A stretch of DNA of 5,276 nt from Clostridiales bacterium (GTDB lineage Bacteria; Bacillota_A; Clostridia; Peptostreptococcales; Anaerovoracaceae), in assembly GCA_015058265.1 (NCBI GenBank), contig SVCR01000143.1, positions 1-5,276 on the forward strand, in the 5' to 3' direction. How positions within the stretch are numbered: position 1 is the first letter of the stretch; the number at the start of each line of letters is the position of its first letter. Made by a program: the position numbers and the translations under genes. The notes under the pieces were generated by a model. It was not told the DNA's origin. It did not search any database and was given only the letters and a program-made list of their open reading frames with translations. Below, one piece after another: positions 3,885 to 5,276 of the stretch.

Positions 3885-5276
3885 TTATTTCAGATCGTAC
3901 CAGGTCTTGCCCGAATGGATATCACATATCAGTTCGACTGCAAGGTCTGCAGCTGCCCTCATGCATCTGTCAAGCAGCTCTCTGATCTGATCGGCTTCAG
4001 ACTCAGGTCCTTCGACGATCAGCTCGTCATGTATCTGCAGGATCAGTCTGGAGGCAAAACCTCCCTTATCCAGCTCTTCTGATACCGAATTCATAGCGAT
4101 CTTGATAATATCAGCAGCTGTCCCTTGTATCGGGGTGTTCATGGCAAGCCTTTTAGCCAGCTCACGATCCATGAACTTCCTCGAAGCGAACTCAGGGATC
4201 TGTCTTATTCTGCCGAAATATGTCCTGACCGCTTTGTCCCTCTCGCCATCTTCGATCTGGCGGTCGAGATACGCTTTGACAGCGGTATGTTTATCAAAGT
4301 AATCATTTATGTATTTCTGGCCTTCCGTCCTGGAGATATTGAGACTCTCTCCGAGGCCGAAGCCGCTCATGCCGTATACTACGCCAAAGTTTACTGCTTT
4401 GGCTCTGGTCCTGTCCAGAGGTGTGACTTCATCTTCAGGTATACCAAACACCCTGGAAGCTGTCGCCCTGTGGATATCCTTGCCCTGCCTGAAATCGCTG
4501 ATGAGAGATTCATCACCGCTGAGTGAAGCCAGTATGCGAAGCTCGATCTGAGAATAATCGGAGCCGGTGAAGATCATATCATCCTCAGGAACGACGAAAG
4601 CCTTGCGTATCAGTCTCCCGTAATCATCTCTGATCGGGATGTTCTGAAGATTAGGCTCTGTGCAGCTGAGTCTTCCGGTCGCAGCGACGGTCTGCATGAA
4701 ATGAGGATGGACTCTGCCGTCGTCTGCAATGACAGCGAGCAGGCCCTCAACGTACGTGCTGTTGAGTTTAGCGAGCTTGCGGTATTCGAGCACATCATCG
4801 ACGATCTTGTGATCAGCTCTGAGCTTGTCCAGGATATCCGCGGCTGTTGAGTAACTGCCGCTCTTATTCTTCCCTTTCATCTTAGGATAAGGGATAGCGA
4901 GATCCTCGAACAGGATCGAACCCAGCTGTTTAGGCGAATTGATATTGAATTCCCTGCCGGCTTCTTCGTAGATGCTGCTCTCAAGCTGCGCGATCTTTCC
5001 GGTGATCTCTTCGCCGATCGACTTCAGGATATCCGGATCGCATTTGATACCCGTGAGTTCCATGTCCGCCAAAGTCCGGACCAGCGGCATCTCGCATGTC
5101 GTAAAGAGTTCTGTAAGAGAATTCTCCTCGAGAGCTTTCTCCTGCTGCTCTTTTACTTTGTACGAGCAATACGCGATACGCAGACATTCTTCCGCGCTGA
5201 AGCCTGATGTATCATCAACTGCTTTATCTCCGAGAATATCTCTGTCATTCTCTGTAACTGCATAGCCGCAGTATCT
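3885..5276 (-). CDS. polA: DNA polymerase I, C-terminal part (N-terminus beyond window edge)
   Basis: PolA is the family A polymerase that fills repair gaps and replaces RNA primers. The frame is open from the window edge, giving 463 visible residues; the 5' nuclease domain and most of the 3'-5' exonuclease-like domain are outside. The junction motif EMPLVRTLADMELTGI (visible residues about 62-77) leads into the polymerase domain. This shows ATGRLSCTEPNLQNIPIR (about 199-216), motif A DYSQIELRILASLSGDE (about 240-256), motif B on the O-helix RAKAVNFGVVYGMSGFG (about 291-307) and motif C LQIHDELIVE (about 413-422). The catalytic aspartates in motifs A and C are present. The O-helix residue is Phe, as in the E. 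coli enzyme. An internal ATG at 5090 lies inside a conserved motif and is not a start. It is the first visible gene of the polA-coaE-phosphatase operon. Whether the exonuclease domain is active cannot be judged here. Confidence 0.96.
   Translation of the reverse strand, partial: RYCGYAVTENDRDILGDKAVDDTSGFSAEECLRIAYCSYKVKEQQEKALEENSLTELFTTCEMPLVRTLADMELTGIKCDPDILKSIGEEITGKIAQLESSIYEEAGREFNINSPKQLGSILFEDLAIPYPKMKGKNKSGSYSTAADILDKLRADHKIVDDVLEYRKLAKLNSTYVEGLLAVIADDGRVHPHFMQTVAATGRLSCTEPNLQNIPIRDDYGRLIRKAFVVPEDDMIFTGSDYSQIELRILASLSGDESLISDFRQGKDIHRATASRVFGIPEDEVTPLDRTRAKAVNFGVVYGMSGFGLGESLNISRTEGQKYINDYFDKHTAVKAYLDRQIEDGERDKAVRTYFGRIRQIPEFASRKFMDRELAKRLAMNTPIQGTAADIIKIAMNSVSEELDKGGFASRLILQIHDELIVEGPESEADQIRELLDRCMRAAADLAVELICDIHSGKTWYDLK

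Noticed and set aside
4125..4526. Plus-strand frame of 133 codons inside polA
   Set aside because: It lies antisense to polymerase motifs A and B and has no independent coding support.

Overview
This is a compact housekeeping segment of a bacterial chromosome. Every supported gene lies on the minus strand, so transcription runs from high to low coordinates. Moderate GC, AGA-rich arginine codons, strong AAGGAG ribosome binding sites, consensus sigma-A-type promoters, tRNAs with encoded CCA ends and a polA-coaE neighbourhood all suggest a Firmicute, most likely a member of the Clostridia. Nothing in the window fixes the genus.

In order of transcription, the first unit is polA (DNA polymerase I, N-terminal part outside the window), then coaE (dephospho-CoA kinase), then a membrane-anchored HAMP/PP2C (SpoIIE/RsbU-type) serine phosphatase. 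coaE begins 58 nt after polA. The phosphatase ATG lies only 2 nt after the coaE stop and has no visible Shine-Dalgarno sequence, so the three genes look like one operon, with the phosphatase translationally coupled to coaE.

A 120-nt gap (1488-1607) follows. It contains a weak imperfect hairpin and then a near-consensus promoter (TTGCAT, 17 nt, TATAAT). This promoter fires into two tandem tRNA-Leu genes, anticodons GAG and CAA. They are separated by a 34-nt spacer that holds one arm and the loop of a perfect 13-bp inverted repeat, whose other arm includes the CCA end of the first tRNA. yajC starts 46 nt after the second tRNA, with no terminator or convincing promoter between, so yajC is probably read from the tRNA promoter. 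A clear intrinsic terminator ends yajC. Its U-tract overlaps the -35 box of a second strong promoter (TTGAAA, 17 nt, TACAAT), which serves secD. secD runs off the low-coordinate edge with 220 codons visible.

Functionally, YajC and SecD are accessory parts of the Sec protein export machinery. PolA serves DNA repair and replication, CoaE completes coenzyme A synthesis, and the phosphatase probably converts an extracytoplasmic signal into dephosphorylation of an anti-sigma-factor antagonist. I found no mobile element, CRISPR array, toxin-antitoxin pair or defence system. No gene-free stretch exceeds 300 bases. The points most worth a second look are the inverted repeat at the tRNA 3' end, the tRNA-yajC readthrough arrangement, and the coupled sensor phosphatase. 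I see no evidence of an undescribed multi-gene system here.
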